Shown piece by piece: positions 1 through 7,972 of a stretch of 64,000 nt of DNA. Source of the DNA: Nocardia camponoti (GTDB lineage Bacteria; Actinomycetota; Actinomycetes; Mycobacteriales; Mycobacteriaceae). The notes beneath the pieces were generated by a model. The model was not told the origin of the DNA, ran no database searches, and saw nothing but the letters and a program-made list of their open reading frames with translations. The translations under genes were made by a program, and so were the position numbers. Location of the stretch: positions 1,071,570-1,135,569 of the forward strand of contig NZ_BMMW01000001.1 in the NCBI RefSeq assembly GCF_014646135.1, read 5' to 3'. Position 1 is the stretch's first letter. Each line of letters opens with the position of its first letter.

Positions 1-254
1 TGATCGAGCACCCATCATTCGCCCTGCCAGCCCCAACCGGCCCGCATCTGGCGACAATCCTCGAACAGGGAATCGCTGCCCTTCCCTTGTATGACCAGCG
101 TCGAGCGGTGCATAGCTACGCGCTCAAGCGCGGCCTAACGCCCAGCTGGAATCCCGATTGGTCTCACCTGACCATCCCGGGCCCAGATTTCGAGGCAACC
201 CTCACTTTCGATCAGAACGCCCGAACACAGAGCATCAACGTTAAGAGCGCTTGA
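1..254 (+). CDS. 3' end of an unrecognised protein (partial)
   Basis: An open frame (codons starting at base 3) runs from the left edge to a TGA at 252-254 and reads as a well-composed protein tail of 83 residues, ending INVKSA. Its stop overlaps the TTG start of the next gene (TTGA at 251-254), so the two are probably translationally coupled. I do not recognise the family. Given the toxin-like domain in the next gene, it could be an immunity or chaperone protein, but that is inference from position only. The 5' part lies outside the window. Confidence 0.6.
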   Translation, partial: IEHPSFALPAPTGPHLATILEQGIAALPLYDQRRAVHSYALKRGLTPSWNPDWSHLTIPGPDFEATLTFDQNARTQSINVKSA

Positions 255-829
255 ACACAATGCCACCGAATTGCTGGCGCTCAGCCATTAGCCGAATAAC
301 GGGTCGAAGCCGCCATCAAGACGATGCGGCCGGGTCAGAGAACTACGCGACTACTCCAGTAAACGCGGAATTCGTCGGGGAGCATGTCCCTGGCAACCGG
401 GTTTGGAATGGGACACACGTCAAATACCTGACGGAACAGGAACGTCAGCTGTATCTGCTTCGAGCTGCCGACGGCCTGCTATATGACAGCCAGGGCAGAA
501 TTTACGACACTAGCGCCGCCCGGACGCTTTGGTCACCCGAAGGCGGCCGAGCCATATTCGCGATGGACCGCAACGGCCGCATCTACTCGGCCCCGCACCA
601 CATCCTCGGCCAGTTTCACCATTCAAGTTTCCTTGCTGGCCGGCCCGTCGCCGGGGCAGGCGAAATCGAGGTGCGCCAGGGCCGAGTGGTACTGATCAGC
701 GACCACAGCACCCACTATCGACCCGCCCGCGAGTTCACCGCACAGGTCCTGGACAGCTTGAACAAGCAGGGAATTCCCGCCGAGGAAATCACCGTCGAAT
801 TTCACCAGCCACCGAGCGTTGGCTCGTGA
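251..829 (+). CDS. Polymorphic-toxin-like C-terminal domain protein
   Basis: A 192-residue soluble protein with no signal peptide or membrane segment. Residues ~100-175 hold a block I associate with C-terminal domains of polymorphic toxin-like proteins: a Gly-Arg-Ile-Tyr strand, then FHHSSFLAGRPVAGAGEI, then a strand leading to ISDHSTHYRP. I cannot name the family or activity. The TTG at 251 overlaps the previous stop; an ATG three codons later (260) is the alternative start. The 3' end overlaps the next gene by GTGA (826-829). It lacks a long delivery module, so it may be a toxin cassette fragment or a housekeeping relative of that domain. Confidence 0.6.
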   Translation: MNTMPPNCWRSAISRITGRSRHQDDAAGSENYATTPVNAEFVGEHVPGNRVWNGTHVKYLTEQERQLYLLRAADGLLYDSQGRIYDTSAARTLWSPEGGRAIFAMDRNGRIYSAPHHILGQFHHSSFLAGRPVAGAGEIEVRQGRVVLISDHSTHYRPAREFTAQVLDSLNKQGIPAEEITVEFHQPPSVGS

Positions 830-1398
830 CTACCGTCAACGTGCAGGGCTGGGGAATTGTCGAAGTCGGCACCGACATCGACGCCGACTTTCTCGTCAAC
901 GAGTGCCGACGGACCTCGATCCCGGCGTTGTCGGATTGCCAGCCAAACGCTTTTCGCATGAGTATCGAGGTGCAACAGCGTTGGGGCGGGATCGCACCTC
1001 GCGCCCTACTCGGCTGCGAATTCATTCCTAGCAAGGGCACGTCGACGGAGCTCGAAGTTGGTGTCTCATCGTTCGGAATGCTCGACGCTGGCGGTGAACG
1101 GACCTGTCCGAGTCGCCTCTGGAAATTCCCCTTCACTGCGGGCCTGCCGACTGATCTCGCTGAAGCAGTCATGAGCGGCCTCACGCGCACGCTCGCCATC
1201 CGGTTGCGCCCAGGAACACTGCGCATCGATCGCGCCGGTTTCGACGTGGTGAATTCTGCAGACCCCGTCTTTGCATCGGCGGCTTCGCTACTTATCGTTG
1301 CCGTCGCCGCCCAAGCAAATGGCACGAATCCTGTTGCGGCAGTGCGCATGACAATGGAAACGTGGCGCCGAGAGAAGGAGGATCCCCAGCGATCCTAA
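826..1398 (+). CDS. Unrecognised protein, possible immunity partner
   Basis: 190 residues starting at a GTG that overlaps the upstream stop (GTGA). The sequence is soluble, mixed alpha/beta, with an alanine-rich helix near the C-terminus, and has no known motif. The coupled arrangement after a toxin-like gene suggests an immunity or accessory partner; this rests on context only. After a CCCC run at 1384-1387 another frame continues for about 38 protein-like codons to a TAG at 1502-1504, so the natural C-terminus may be longer and the annotated end may reflect a one-base frameshift. Confidence 0.6.
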   Translation: MTTVNVQGWGIVEVGTDIDADFLVNECRRTSIPALSDCQPNAFRMSIEVQQRWGGIAPRALLGCEFIPSKGTSTELEVGVSSFGMLDAGGERTCPSRLWKFPFTAGLPTDLAEAVMSGLTRTLAIRLRPGTLRIDRAGFDVVNSADPVFASAASLLIVAVAAQANGTNPVAAVRMTMETWRREKEDPQRS

Positions 1399-1663
1399 AA
1401 CCAGTGGTCCTGAAGGGGCCGCAGGCTCGGACGAACGGTCTGTGACCGTTTTGATCAAACCGGCCGCAGACGTTCCAGGGCTGGGCGCACCAGGATCCAA
1501 TTAGCTGCGGCTCGGACCAACGGCGAATAGTCGCAGACCACGTCGGATCTTCTCTACCTGTGCGCCGACTCCGCTGCGCAGTTCGTTATCACAGCTCGCA
1601 TCTTGCAATGTTTCACCGAAATACGTTCTTACAGAACTTCTTTCAACGCAGTACGATTGCGCG

Positions 1664-2377
1664 GTGAGTTTGCAGCAACACCCCGGCAGCCCGGTCCCGA
1701 ACCAGCCTTTCACGCCAAACGGAAATCACCCGGTGCAAGGAAATACACCTCCACATCAGCAGCAGCCTGCGGCGTCGCAACCACGTCGCTTCAGCGAGCA
1801 TGGTCCTGCGTGGATCACTGCTATCGCGGCAGTCGTTGCATCCGTGGCTGCGCTGTCGGGAGGCGTCGTCGGACGTGCGACTGCGCCCTCGGCAAGTGTT
1901 TCTTCAACCGAAACGCGCACTGTCACGGTCGTTGCTAGTCCGTCCGTAACAGCGACACCGTCGCGTCAACCTGGTTCGTCGTCGCCGTCGGTGTCCGCCC
2001 CTCCAACGTCAACAGTCGCGGCGGGAACCGTGATTGTTGAGAATTGTGCTATCGACGTTCCCGAGGGTTACTCCCTCAATATTCATAGCAAGATAACTAC
2101 GTGCCCTACTCCTATCGCGGACACCTCCGCAGGGATTGCGATCCGCTCGTACAACCCGTACATCGTGGTCGAGGGGAAGGGGACACTAGCGCCCCACGAC
2201 GACGCCGAGCCGACTTTCCAGTCCTGCAGCAAGAACACGCGGTACACACAGTCGGTTCAGTTCCGCGCGGGAAGCGCAGTCTGCTTCATCGGAAACCAGA
2301 CCGTTGCGTTGATTACCACGCCCACTGGCAGTGCTGGCAAGTACACGCCCGTGGTCGTTACTATCTGGGCCGCATGA
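1664..2377 (+). CDS. Single-pass membrane protein with extracellular domain
   Basis: 237 residues. The first ~45 are Pro/Gln-rich and cytoplasmic, one membrane segment follows at about 48-70 (AWITAIAAVVASVAALSGGV), then a Ser/Thr/Pro linker (~75-120) and a C-terminal extracellular domain (~120-237) with three or four cysteines that could form disulfides. I do not recognise the domain. The architecture is common in Nocardia-like genomes next to ESX and lipoprotein genes. The GTG start has no clear ribosome-binding site, so a leaderless transcript or a different start is possible. Confidence 0.7.
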   Translation: MSLQQHPGSPVPNQPFTPNGNHPVQGNTPPHQQQPAASQPRRFSEHGPAWITAIAAVVASVAALSGGVVGRATAPSASVSSTETRTVTVVASPSVTATPSRQPGSSSPSVSAPPTSTVAAGTVIVENCAIDVPEGYSLNIHSKITTCPTPIADTSAGIAIRSYNPYIVVEGKGTLAPHDDAEPTFQSCSKNTRYTQSVQFRAGSAVCFIGNQTVALITTPTGSAGKYTPVVVTIWAA

Positions 2378-2448
2378 ATCACAGACCCTGGTACTTCCAT
2401 TAGGAGTCGAACTCGGAGGCTGCGGGTCAAAAGTCCATGTCCTCGACG

Positions 2449-2765
2449 TCGGTGCGGCAGGTAGGTCCGTCTATCACCTTCGCCAACATCTCGTTCATGA
2501 TCGTCGCCAATGCCGCGCGGACTCGGGTCGGATCTGCTGGCTTGATGATCAAAGTTCTTGTGCCGCAAAGGACGTGGCGGGCCGTCTGGGCGGTTATCAG
2601 CTGGAAATCGTCTGAGCGCTCCACGAGCCCGTTGCCATGCTGCCGTAAGGGTAAACGGCGATGTGGTAGTCCGCGTCCTTGTGGTTCTCCCAGAAAGCGT
2701 CGAATTGTTTTCGGGGAGTGGCGTTCCACGGTCGCGGGCATGCAGGTGTGCGCGGCATCGCAATC
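2449..2765 (-). pseudogene. Decayed 3' half of an espG paralogue
   Basis: The minus strand aligns base by base with the 3' part of the intact espG at 4477-5223 (for example TRTLIIKPADP and NEMLAKV are shared). It carries at least three single-base losses relative to that gene: near 2634 (GAC reduced to GC after GlySerMet), near 2731, and near 2465 where GGG is reduced to GG before the shared ThrTyrLeuPro. The 5' half is missing. The fragment lies in the same orientation as the intact gene, on the other side of the CHAT gene. Confidence 0.8.
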
Positions 2766-2831
2766 GATTCCGCAGTTCAGGCGATCGACGAGCAGATCAC
2801 GACACTGACCCGCTCACTCGCCGCTGGTTGA
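2747..2831 (+). pseudogene. Possible 3' remnant of a short helical protein
   Basis: One plus-strand frame reads a clean helical tail (AIDSAVQAIDEQITTLTRSL) ending at TGA 2829-2831, with no start codon or upstream body. It may be the truncated end of a small ESX-type helical protein cut off when the espG fragment arrived. The rest of the stretch to 3095 shows no convincing gene. Confidence 0.2.
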
Positions 2832-3095
2832 GACGCGCGCGACCACCCCACTGAAGGCTTGCCCTCCTGCGCGGTGAGAGTCAGTCCAGATCCCAGTAGC
2901 CATGCAATGTCGAATACTCGTTGTCGCTATTCGGCAACGCCGCCAACTGCTTGGTCCGCCGCTCGGGTGCCGGATGATGGCATCGTGGCGGCGGTTTCAG
3001 CATCTTCGAAGTCGTTCAGAATGTGTCAGTGCCGCGGCGTAGCGTGACGCCGCCCGACCGTCGTCGAGCGAACAAATCCGGGAGAGGCGACAACC

Positions 3096-4151
3096 ATGAG
3101 CGTGAACCAGTATCGGAGCCAGCTCAACAACAAGCGTAAACAGCGCGTCGAGGCCGAGAAGAAGGCTGGTGAATTTCGGACGAAGGAGTCGAAGAAGCGT
3201 GCCGAGGCCGCGGCGGCTCGCGCGGCAGCCTCGAAGACCACCACCGCGTCCACAGCAAAGAGCAAGCTCGGCGAGGCCACGCGCAAAGACAAGGACGCTG
3301 CAACCGCCGGAAAGGACGCTGGCCGTTGGCAGTCCAAGGCCAGCACCTACGCCCGGGAAGAGTCGGCGATCCAGTTGAAGTTGTCCAGGGCCGAGAAAAC
3401 TGCAGCCGACACCATCGAACGTGATCGCAAGCGGCAGGAGCAGCAGACCCGACGGCTGAGCGCAGGGCTTGAGGCGGCGCTAATGTCAAAGCCTTCGCAG
3501 ACCCTTCGAGAGCTGCGGGCACCCAAGCCTGAGAAGCTGCGCCTGCTCATTCTCGGGGCTTCGTCGGAGGGAGACATTCGCGTGGGCCGCGAGCAGAAGC
3601 GGATCCGCGCAGCGGTCGAGTCCGCTCTTCACCGCGACAGGATCGAGTTCGACGTTCGACCTGCGGCAACGGCGGCCGATCTGCTCGATGGGATCTCCCG
3701 ATTCCGTCCGCACGTTGTTCACTTCTCCGGTCACAGCGATGAAGGCTTTCTCGAATTCGAGAAGGATCTTGACGAGCGCCACACTGGGATCGACGTCCGT
3801 GCTGGTGCGTTTGCCCGGGCGATTCAGGCGACCGATACTCCCCCGCTGCTGGTGCTGTTGAATTCGTGCAATTCCGCATCTCAGATCGATGACCTCGTCG
3901 CAAAGGTAGTGCCGTTTGCGATCGGCATGGCTGATGCGATCGAGGATGCCGACGCGATCAACTATGCGGCCCAGTTCTACGCCGCAGTTGCCAACGGGCA
4001 GTCCATCAACGCAGCACATCTTTCGGGACAAGCCGCCCTCGAGCTCGCGGGATTGAACGGCGCTGACCTGCCCACTCTTGCCTCCGCGCCCGACGTCGAC
4101 CCCCGCTTGACGATCTTGGTCGAGGCCACGAGACAGACCAGTTTCGATTGA
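3096..4151 (+). CDS. Coiled-coil CHAT-domain (caspase-like) protease
   Basis: 351 residues in two parts. Residues ~1-130 are a highly charged, Ala/Lys/Glu-rich helical region that should form a coiled coil. Residues ~145-340 form a caspase-like CHAT fold: a strand LRLLILGAS, the His motif HFSGHSDEG (His213 the likely catalytic one), and the Cys motif LLVLLNSCNS (Cys258). Both members of the dyad are present, so activity is plausible. CHAT proteases are known executioners in bacterial defence and cell-death systems; the target here is unknown. The ATG at 3096 follows GGAGAGGCGACAACC. The stop overlaps a possible downstream frame (TTGA at 4148-4151). Confidence 0.85.
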   Translation: MSVNQYRSQLNNKRKQRVEAEKKAGEFRTKESKKRAEAAAARAAASKTTTASTAKSKLGEATRKDKDAATAGKDAGRWQSKASTYAREESAIQLKLSRAEKTAADTIERDRKRQEQQTRRLSAGLEAALMSKPSQTLRELRAPKPEKLRLLILGASSEGDIRVGREQKRIRAAVESALHRDRIEFDVRPAATAADLLDGISRFRPHVVHFSGHSDEGFLEFEKDLDERHTGIDVRAGAFARAIQATDTPPLLVLLNSCNSASQIDDLVAKVVPFAIGMADAIEDADAINYAAQFYAAVANGQSINAAHLSGQAALELAGLNGADLPTLASAPDVDPRLTILVEATRQTSFD

Positions 4152-4458
4152 TCAGGACCGTCACACCGTGCCCGACCCACCACGTGGAATGCCAGCTCAC
4201 GGATTCCAGGTCCTGGAACCTCACGAAATTCGGCCTTGTCGGCGGCCACGCGCACCGTCCACACAATCCGGTCCTGGCCTACGGCAAAGAGAGAGGGACG
4301 GTCGACGATGAGCAGTTACTCGATTGGCCCGCGACGAGTACCACAAACGCGTAGGCGAGGATGAAGCCGCCCGCCGCCGCGCCGCCATCATGGAAGAACA
4401 ATGGGTCAGCGCGCCTACTGCCCCTTCTCCAATCGGTCCTCGCCGATCTCACAAATGA
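4148..4458 (+). pseudogene. Small gene after the CHAT gene, apparently frameshifted
   Basis: A frame starting at TTG 4148 overlaps the CHAT stop and runs 68 codons to 4354. At about 4320 another frame (from TTG 4324) takes over with a convincing helical tail, LARDEYHKRVGEDEAARRRA, ending at TGA 4456-4458. Joining the two gives one ~100-residue product ...DDEQLLD/LARDEYH..., so I read this as one gene with a one-base shift, or as two unrelated fragments. No family is recognised. Confidence 0.3.
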
Positions 4459-4476
4459 CGGTTGGCGACGGTCGGT

Positions 4477-5223
4477 CTAATGCGGCAGGTAGGTCCCGTC
4501 TAACACCTTCGCCAACATCTCGTTCACGATCGTCGCCAACGTTGCGCGGACACGAGCTGGATCTGCCGGCTTGATGATCAAAGTCCTTGTGCCGTAAAGG
4601 ACGTAGCGGCCGTCGGGGCGGTCCGTTAACTGGAAATCGTCTCGGCCCTCCACGTGGCGGTTGTCCATGCTGCCGTGGGGGTAAACGGCGATGTGGTAGT
4701 CCGCGTCTTTGCGGCTGGCCAAGAAAGCGTCGAATTGTTCTCGGGGAGTGGGGTTCCACGTGTCGCGGACGTAAGGACGTGGAGCATCGAGTTCCGTTGC
4801 GGGAAGCTGGATTTGGGGTGCGGTGCCCGGCGCGCGGCTCGGCAAAAGGGACAGGGTTGCAGCGGGAAGGTCCGCGGCTGCGAGCAACGTGAGTTCCACT
4901 GTGCCGTTTGCCGATTGAGACGCCAGACTCGCGTAACCATCACCGATAGCGCCGTGCGCACGCACCGTACGCTCCCGACCCACAAACCCCGCAACCTCAA
5001 CGCGCACTTGCGGATTCAGCAGCAGGTGCACAGCGTGAGCCAAGTCGTCATTCAGCTGTGGAACCACTACGCTGGCCGCCTCGGCACGTAAACGATTCGC
5101 GTCGGACTGTAGTTCGACCGACCATTCGTGATGCAGCGGATACGGCAGCACGTCGCGGCCAGTCGACTCCCACAAGGTGCGGAATTCCAGTGCGGTGAAC
5201 CGCCATTGAGCGTATGCGGGCAT
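4477..5223 (-). CDS. EspG-family ESX secretion chaperone
   Basis: 248 residues resembling the EspG family (PF14011), cytosolic chaperones that bind the tip of PE-PPE-type substrates and bring them to an ESX machine. Family hallmarks are an N-terminal WRFTALEFRTLWE helix, a long central sheet, and a C-terminal strand-helix ThrArgThrLeuIleIleLysPro...NEMLAKVLDG. It starts 7 bp after the PPE-like gene, with GGAGAG upstream of the ATG, so it is the last gene of the operon running leftward from 8494. A frameshifted partial copy lies at 2449-2765. Confidence 0.85.
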   Translation of the reverse strand: MPAYAQWRFTALEFRTLWESTGRDVLPYPLHHEWSVELQSDANRLRAEAASVVVPQLNDDLAHAVHLLLNPQVRVEVAGFVGRERTVRAHGAIGDGYASLASQSANGTVELTLLAAADLPAATLSLLPSRAPGTAPQIQLPATELDAPRPYVRDTWNPTPREQFDAFLASRKDADYHIAVYPHGSMDNRHVEGRDDFQLTDRPDGRYVLYGTRTLIIKPADPARVRATLATIVNEMLAKVLDGTYLPH

Positions 5224-5230
5224 CGCGGGA

Positions 5231-6526
5231 CTACTCTCCGATCACTGGCGGCACCACGCTGGGCAGGTTGCCCAAGCCGGTGAGTTCGTCGCTGTTTTCC
5301 TGGGTGATCAGGTAGTCGGGGATGCCACGCGAACGCTCGTCGTCCTCGCCGCGGCCGCGTCCCGCGCCCGGCATGCCCATGCCCGGCGTTCCCGCGCGGC
5401 CAGACGTCGCGCCGCCAGCGGTAGCGGCCGCAGGACGTGCCCCGCCTGGGTTGCCCGGGGTTCCGGGGACGGAACTTCCCGGCGTTTGCGCGGGACTTCC
5501 ACCGCCAGGACCGGTGCCACCGGGCGAGCCGGGGCTTCCGCCTGGCGTGGTCCCTGCCGGAGTGGTTCCTGTCGGCTTGGTCGCGTTCGGGTCGGTGGTT
5601 TGTGGCGTTGTCGGGTTCGTGCCGTCCGACGGGGAGTCGGAATCGTTGCCGTTGTCGTCGCCGTTCGACGGCGAATAATTCTGCGGCGTACCAGGATTCG
5701 TCGGTGAGCCTGGCGCGTTCGGGTTGCTCGGTTGACCGTTGTCGGGCACCCCAGCCGGCCGACCGGTCCCGCCGGGATTGCCGCCCCCGGGATTCCCGCC
5801 GCCATTGTTGACGAGCGACTCAGGTTTAGGAATCACCGGAACCTGATTGTCGGATTCGTGAACAACGGGCGCGTACACCGTTTTCAGTACGCGGCGCGCT
5901 TCGGCGGCCGAATTTGCCTCTGCCACATCGTCATTGCGCCAGCCGCGCCCGACGATCCAGGAACGTGCGTTGTCGAGTCCGCTGCGATGGTCTGGTGCGT
6001 GCGGAACGAGCTGCTTCGTCGGCTCAAGTCCGGTCCGCAATTCGTCAATCTTGTTGCCCGTCAACGCCGCTGCGGTCGACACCCGCGTACCCGTGACGTG
6101 GTAATCCGCGACAGTCTTAGCCGCAGCCGCGCTCGCCGCACCACTCCATACGTCGGCGGACGTGCCTTTAGCGATCATCTTCTGGAACTCGTTGATCGAT
6201 GTGGTGTTGTCGGTCTGAATCTTGCGCCAGGCGGCACTCAAGTCGGCGACAGCTTGAAGGTCGATCTTGTCGACCTTGGCCCGCAATTGTGCTGTGCTGC
6301 CTGAGAATTCGTCGGTGTTGAGCACTTCGAGCGGACGGTAAGTACCGGTATAGCCGAGTTGACCTGCTTGGCCGCGCACGGTGTCGCGCTGCTTGTTGTA
6401 TTGAGTTTGGACGGCGTTCGCGTCGGGGGTGTTCTCGGCTTCGCCGCCCGCGATCACGTTGGCGAGGCCGTGGGTGATGTTGGGGACGAGGTTCTGCCAC
6501 GGGAGTTGGGGGGCGACGTAGGTCAT
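5231..6526 (-). CDS. PPE-like ESX substrate with Pro/Gly-rich tail
   Basis: 431 residues. The N-terminal ~220 are helical, with an early PW dipeptide, and resemble a WXG100/PPE-type helical bundle. Residues ~235-385 are a Pro/Gly/Thr/Asn-rich low-complexity linker. The end has a conserved Asp/Glu/Arg block followed by IPDYLITQENSDELTG, typical of actinobacterial ESX-associated PPE-like proteins. It is preceded by the 123-residue gene (2 bp gap, AAGGAG at its own start) and followed by espG, the usual substrate-chaperone pairing. It is probably exported to the cell surface. Confidence 0.8.
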   Translation of the reverse strand: MTYVAPQLPWQNLVPNITHGLANVIAGGEAENTPDANAVQTQYNKQRDTVRGQAGQLGYTGTYRPLEVLNTDEFSGSTAQLRAKVDKIDLQAVADLSAAWRKIQTDNTTSINEFQKMIAKGTSADVWSGAASAAAAKTVADYHVTGTRVSTAAALTGNKIDELRTGLEPTKQLVPHAPDHRSGLDNARSWIVGRGWRNDDVAEANSAAEARRVLKTVYAPVVHESDNQVPVIPKPESLVNNGGGNPGGGNPGGTGRPAGVPDNGQPSNPNAPGSPTNPGTPQNYSPSNGDDNGNDSDSPSDGTNPTTPQTTDPNATKPTGTTPAGTTPGGSPGSPGGTGPGGGSPAQTPGSSVPGTPGNPGGARPAAATAGGATSGRAGTPGMGMPGAGRGRGEDDERSRGIPDYLITQENSDELTGLGNLPSVVPPVIGE

Positions 6527-6528
6527 TA

Positions 6529-6900
6529 CTACTCCTTGCCCGCGTATTTGATGGCGTTAGCGGATTCGACGTCTTGGCCGGTTAGGCGTTTAAAAGAGAG
6601 TGCGAATACTTCGCGGAGTTCGGTAACCACCTCGACGTCTGCGGCAATCACCGCGTCAATCGAATTGGGTTCTCCGGTTGCCTGCTTGCGGAACTTCGCC
6701 TCTAGCTCGCGCCCCATCACGAAGTCGCCAAAGCCGCTGACTCGTTGAGTCAGCGCCGCTGTCCTGTCCAGCGCGCGAAGATCTGCTAATCGCTTGTCAC
6801 ACGCTTTGAAGCAAAAGTACGCAGCGACTTCGTCGTCGAGATAGACCTCCCCGGCCTTCACCTGCGCAAGTAACTGGCTGTACGCCGTCGATTCAGTCAT
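6529..6900 (-). CDS. Small helical ESX-associated protein, copy A
   Basis: 123 residues, all helical and without a signal peptide, with central helices around KACDKRLADL and GFGDFVMGRELEAKF. Size, helicity and position directly before the PPE-like gene suggest it fills the PE/WXG100 partner role in the substrate pair, though no WXG motif is visible. It is a close paralogue of the protein at 7583-7954 and lies in the second unit of a tandem duplication. Confidence 0.7.
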   Translation of the reverse strand: MTESTAYSQLLAQVKAGEVYLDDEVAAYFCFKACDKRLADLRALDRTAALTQRVSGFGDFVMGRELEAKFRKQATGEPNSIDAVIAADVEVVTELREVFALSFKRLTGQDVESANAIKYAGKE

Positions 6901-6918
6901 TGAAGTAATTCCCTGCTA

Positions 6919-7440
6919 TTACCGTGGAAGTCCCGGAACGACAACTTCGCCAACCCGTGCGAGCACAGTGCACGGATCTTCGAGCTTGGACCGGTAAAGG
7001 ATGGGGTTGTCGAGGACGTTCAGTTGCAGCACGCCCTGCTGAGCAGGGAAAACCACGTCACAGGCGCGATCCTTGGATGCACCTTCGACGCGGAACTGTC
7101 GGCCCTTTCGTCCGGCGATCGTGACATCTTGGAAGTCAACGTTGCCACCCTTAGCCTCAAACTCGGCCACGGAGCGCCCCGTAGATAACACTGCGAGGCT
7201 GTATTCGGGCGCGTCCCACGAGCAGATTTCCCACCCCGACTGATGCACCCCACCCGCCCCACTCACCTTGCTTGCCGGATCCACCCCCGCCGCCCGCAAC
7301 ACATCCTCCGAAATCTGCGTACACGGATCAAACAACGCCGCCGCCGCAGTGGTAGTCGCTCCCCCACTCCCACCCTGCTCAGGCCCGCACCCAGCGGCAA
7401 CAAGCCCACAGGCAACAAGCACCAAAACGCTGCGCTTCAT
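6919..7440 (-). CDS. DUF3558 lipoprotein, copy A
   Basis: 173 residues from the ATG at 7440, which has a GGGAGGGGTGGGG purine tract immediately upstream; a GTG 15 bp earlier would extend it by five residues. The signal peptide ends in a lipobox (LVAAGC). The mature domain matches DUF3558, with FDPCTQISEDVL near its start, GWEICSW in the middle and paired cysteines. DUF3558 lipoproteins are abundant in Nocardia-like actinobacteria and have no assigned function. It lies in the ESX operon, 18 bp upstream of copy A of the small helical protein. Confidence 0.85.
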   Translation of the reverse strand: MKRSVLVLVACGLVAAGCGPEQGGSGGATTTAAAALFDPCTQISEDVLRAAGVDPASKVSGAGGVHQSGWEICSWDAPEYSLAVLSTGRSVAEFEAKGGNVDFQDVTIAGRKGRQFRVEGASKDRACDVVFPAQQGVLQLNVLDNPILYRSKLEDPCTVLARVGEVVVPGLPR

Positions 7441-7582
7441 CCCCACCCCTCCCACCTTCGATCAGTTACTTCGCGAGCCGAACTTACCAGGGAGCTCTTC
7501 GAACCGACGTCTCCCTTGGACGGCTCCGAGCGCTTCCCGTGTTCGCCAACTCCCACGCCAATCGCGCGGGGGTCATCGCTCT

Positions 7583-7954
7583 CTACGCTTGCCCGGCGTA
7601 TTTGATGGCACTGGCGGATTCGACGTCTTGGCCAGTTAAGCGTTTAAACGACAGGGCGAACACTTCGCGCAATTCTTTGACGACCTCGATATCCGCCCGG
7701 ATTACCGCATCGATCGAGTTCGGTTCGCCCGACGCTTGCTTGCGGAACTTCGCTTCCAATTCGCGACCCATGACGAAGTCACCGAAACCGCTGACTCGTT
7801 GGGTGTACTTGGCAGCAGTCATCAGCGAGTCAAGGTCTGCAAGCCGCTTGTCGCACGCCTTGAAACAGTGATACGCCGCAGCCTCGTCGTCGAGGTACAC
7901 CTCCCCAGCCTTCACCTGCGCGAGCAGCTGCGTATAAGCCGTTGACTCACTCAC
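7583..7954 (-). CDS. Small helical ESX-associated protein, copy B
   Basis: 123-residue paralogue of the product at 6529-6900, alignable end to end without gaps. Differences cluster near residues 28-50 and 80-93. It follows DUF3558 copy B by 18 bp, the same spacing as in copy A. This copy has no PPE-like gene directly after it, so it may act with the same PPE-like protein as copy A or be drifting. Confidence 0.7.
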   Translation of the reverse strand: MSESTAYTQLLAQVKAGEVYLDDEAAAYHCFKACDKRLADLDSLMTAAKYTQRVSGFGDFVMGRELEAKFRKQASGEPNSIDAVIRADIEVVKELREVFALSFKRLTGQDVESASAIKYAGQA

Positions 7955-7972
7955 TATCGAATCCCCCGTTGT

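Noticed and set aside
2257..2763. 168-codon minus-strand frame over the espG remnant
   Set aside because: Its frame is the out-of-frame shadow of the decayed espG, not a new gene.
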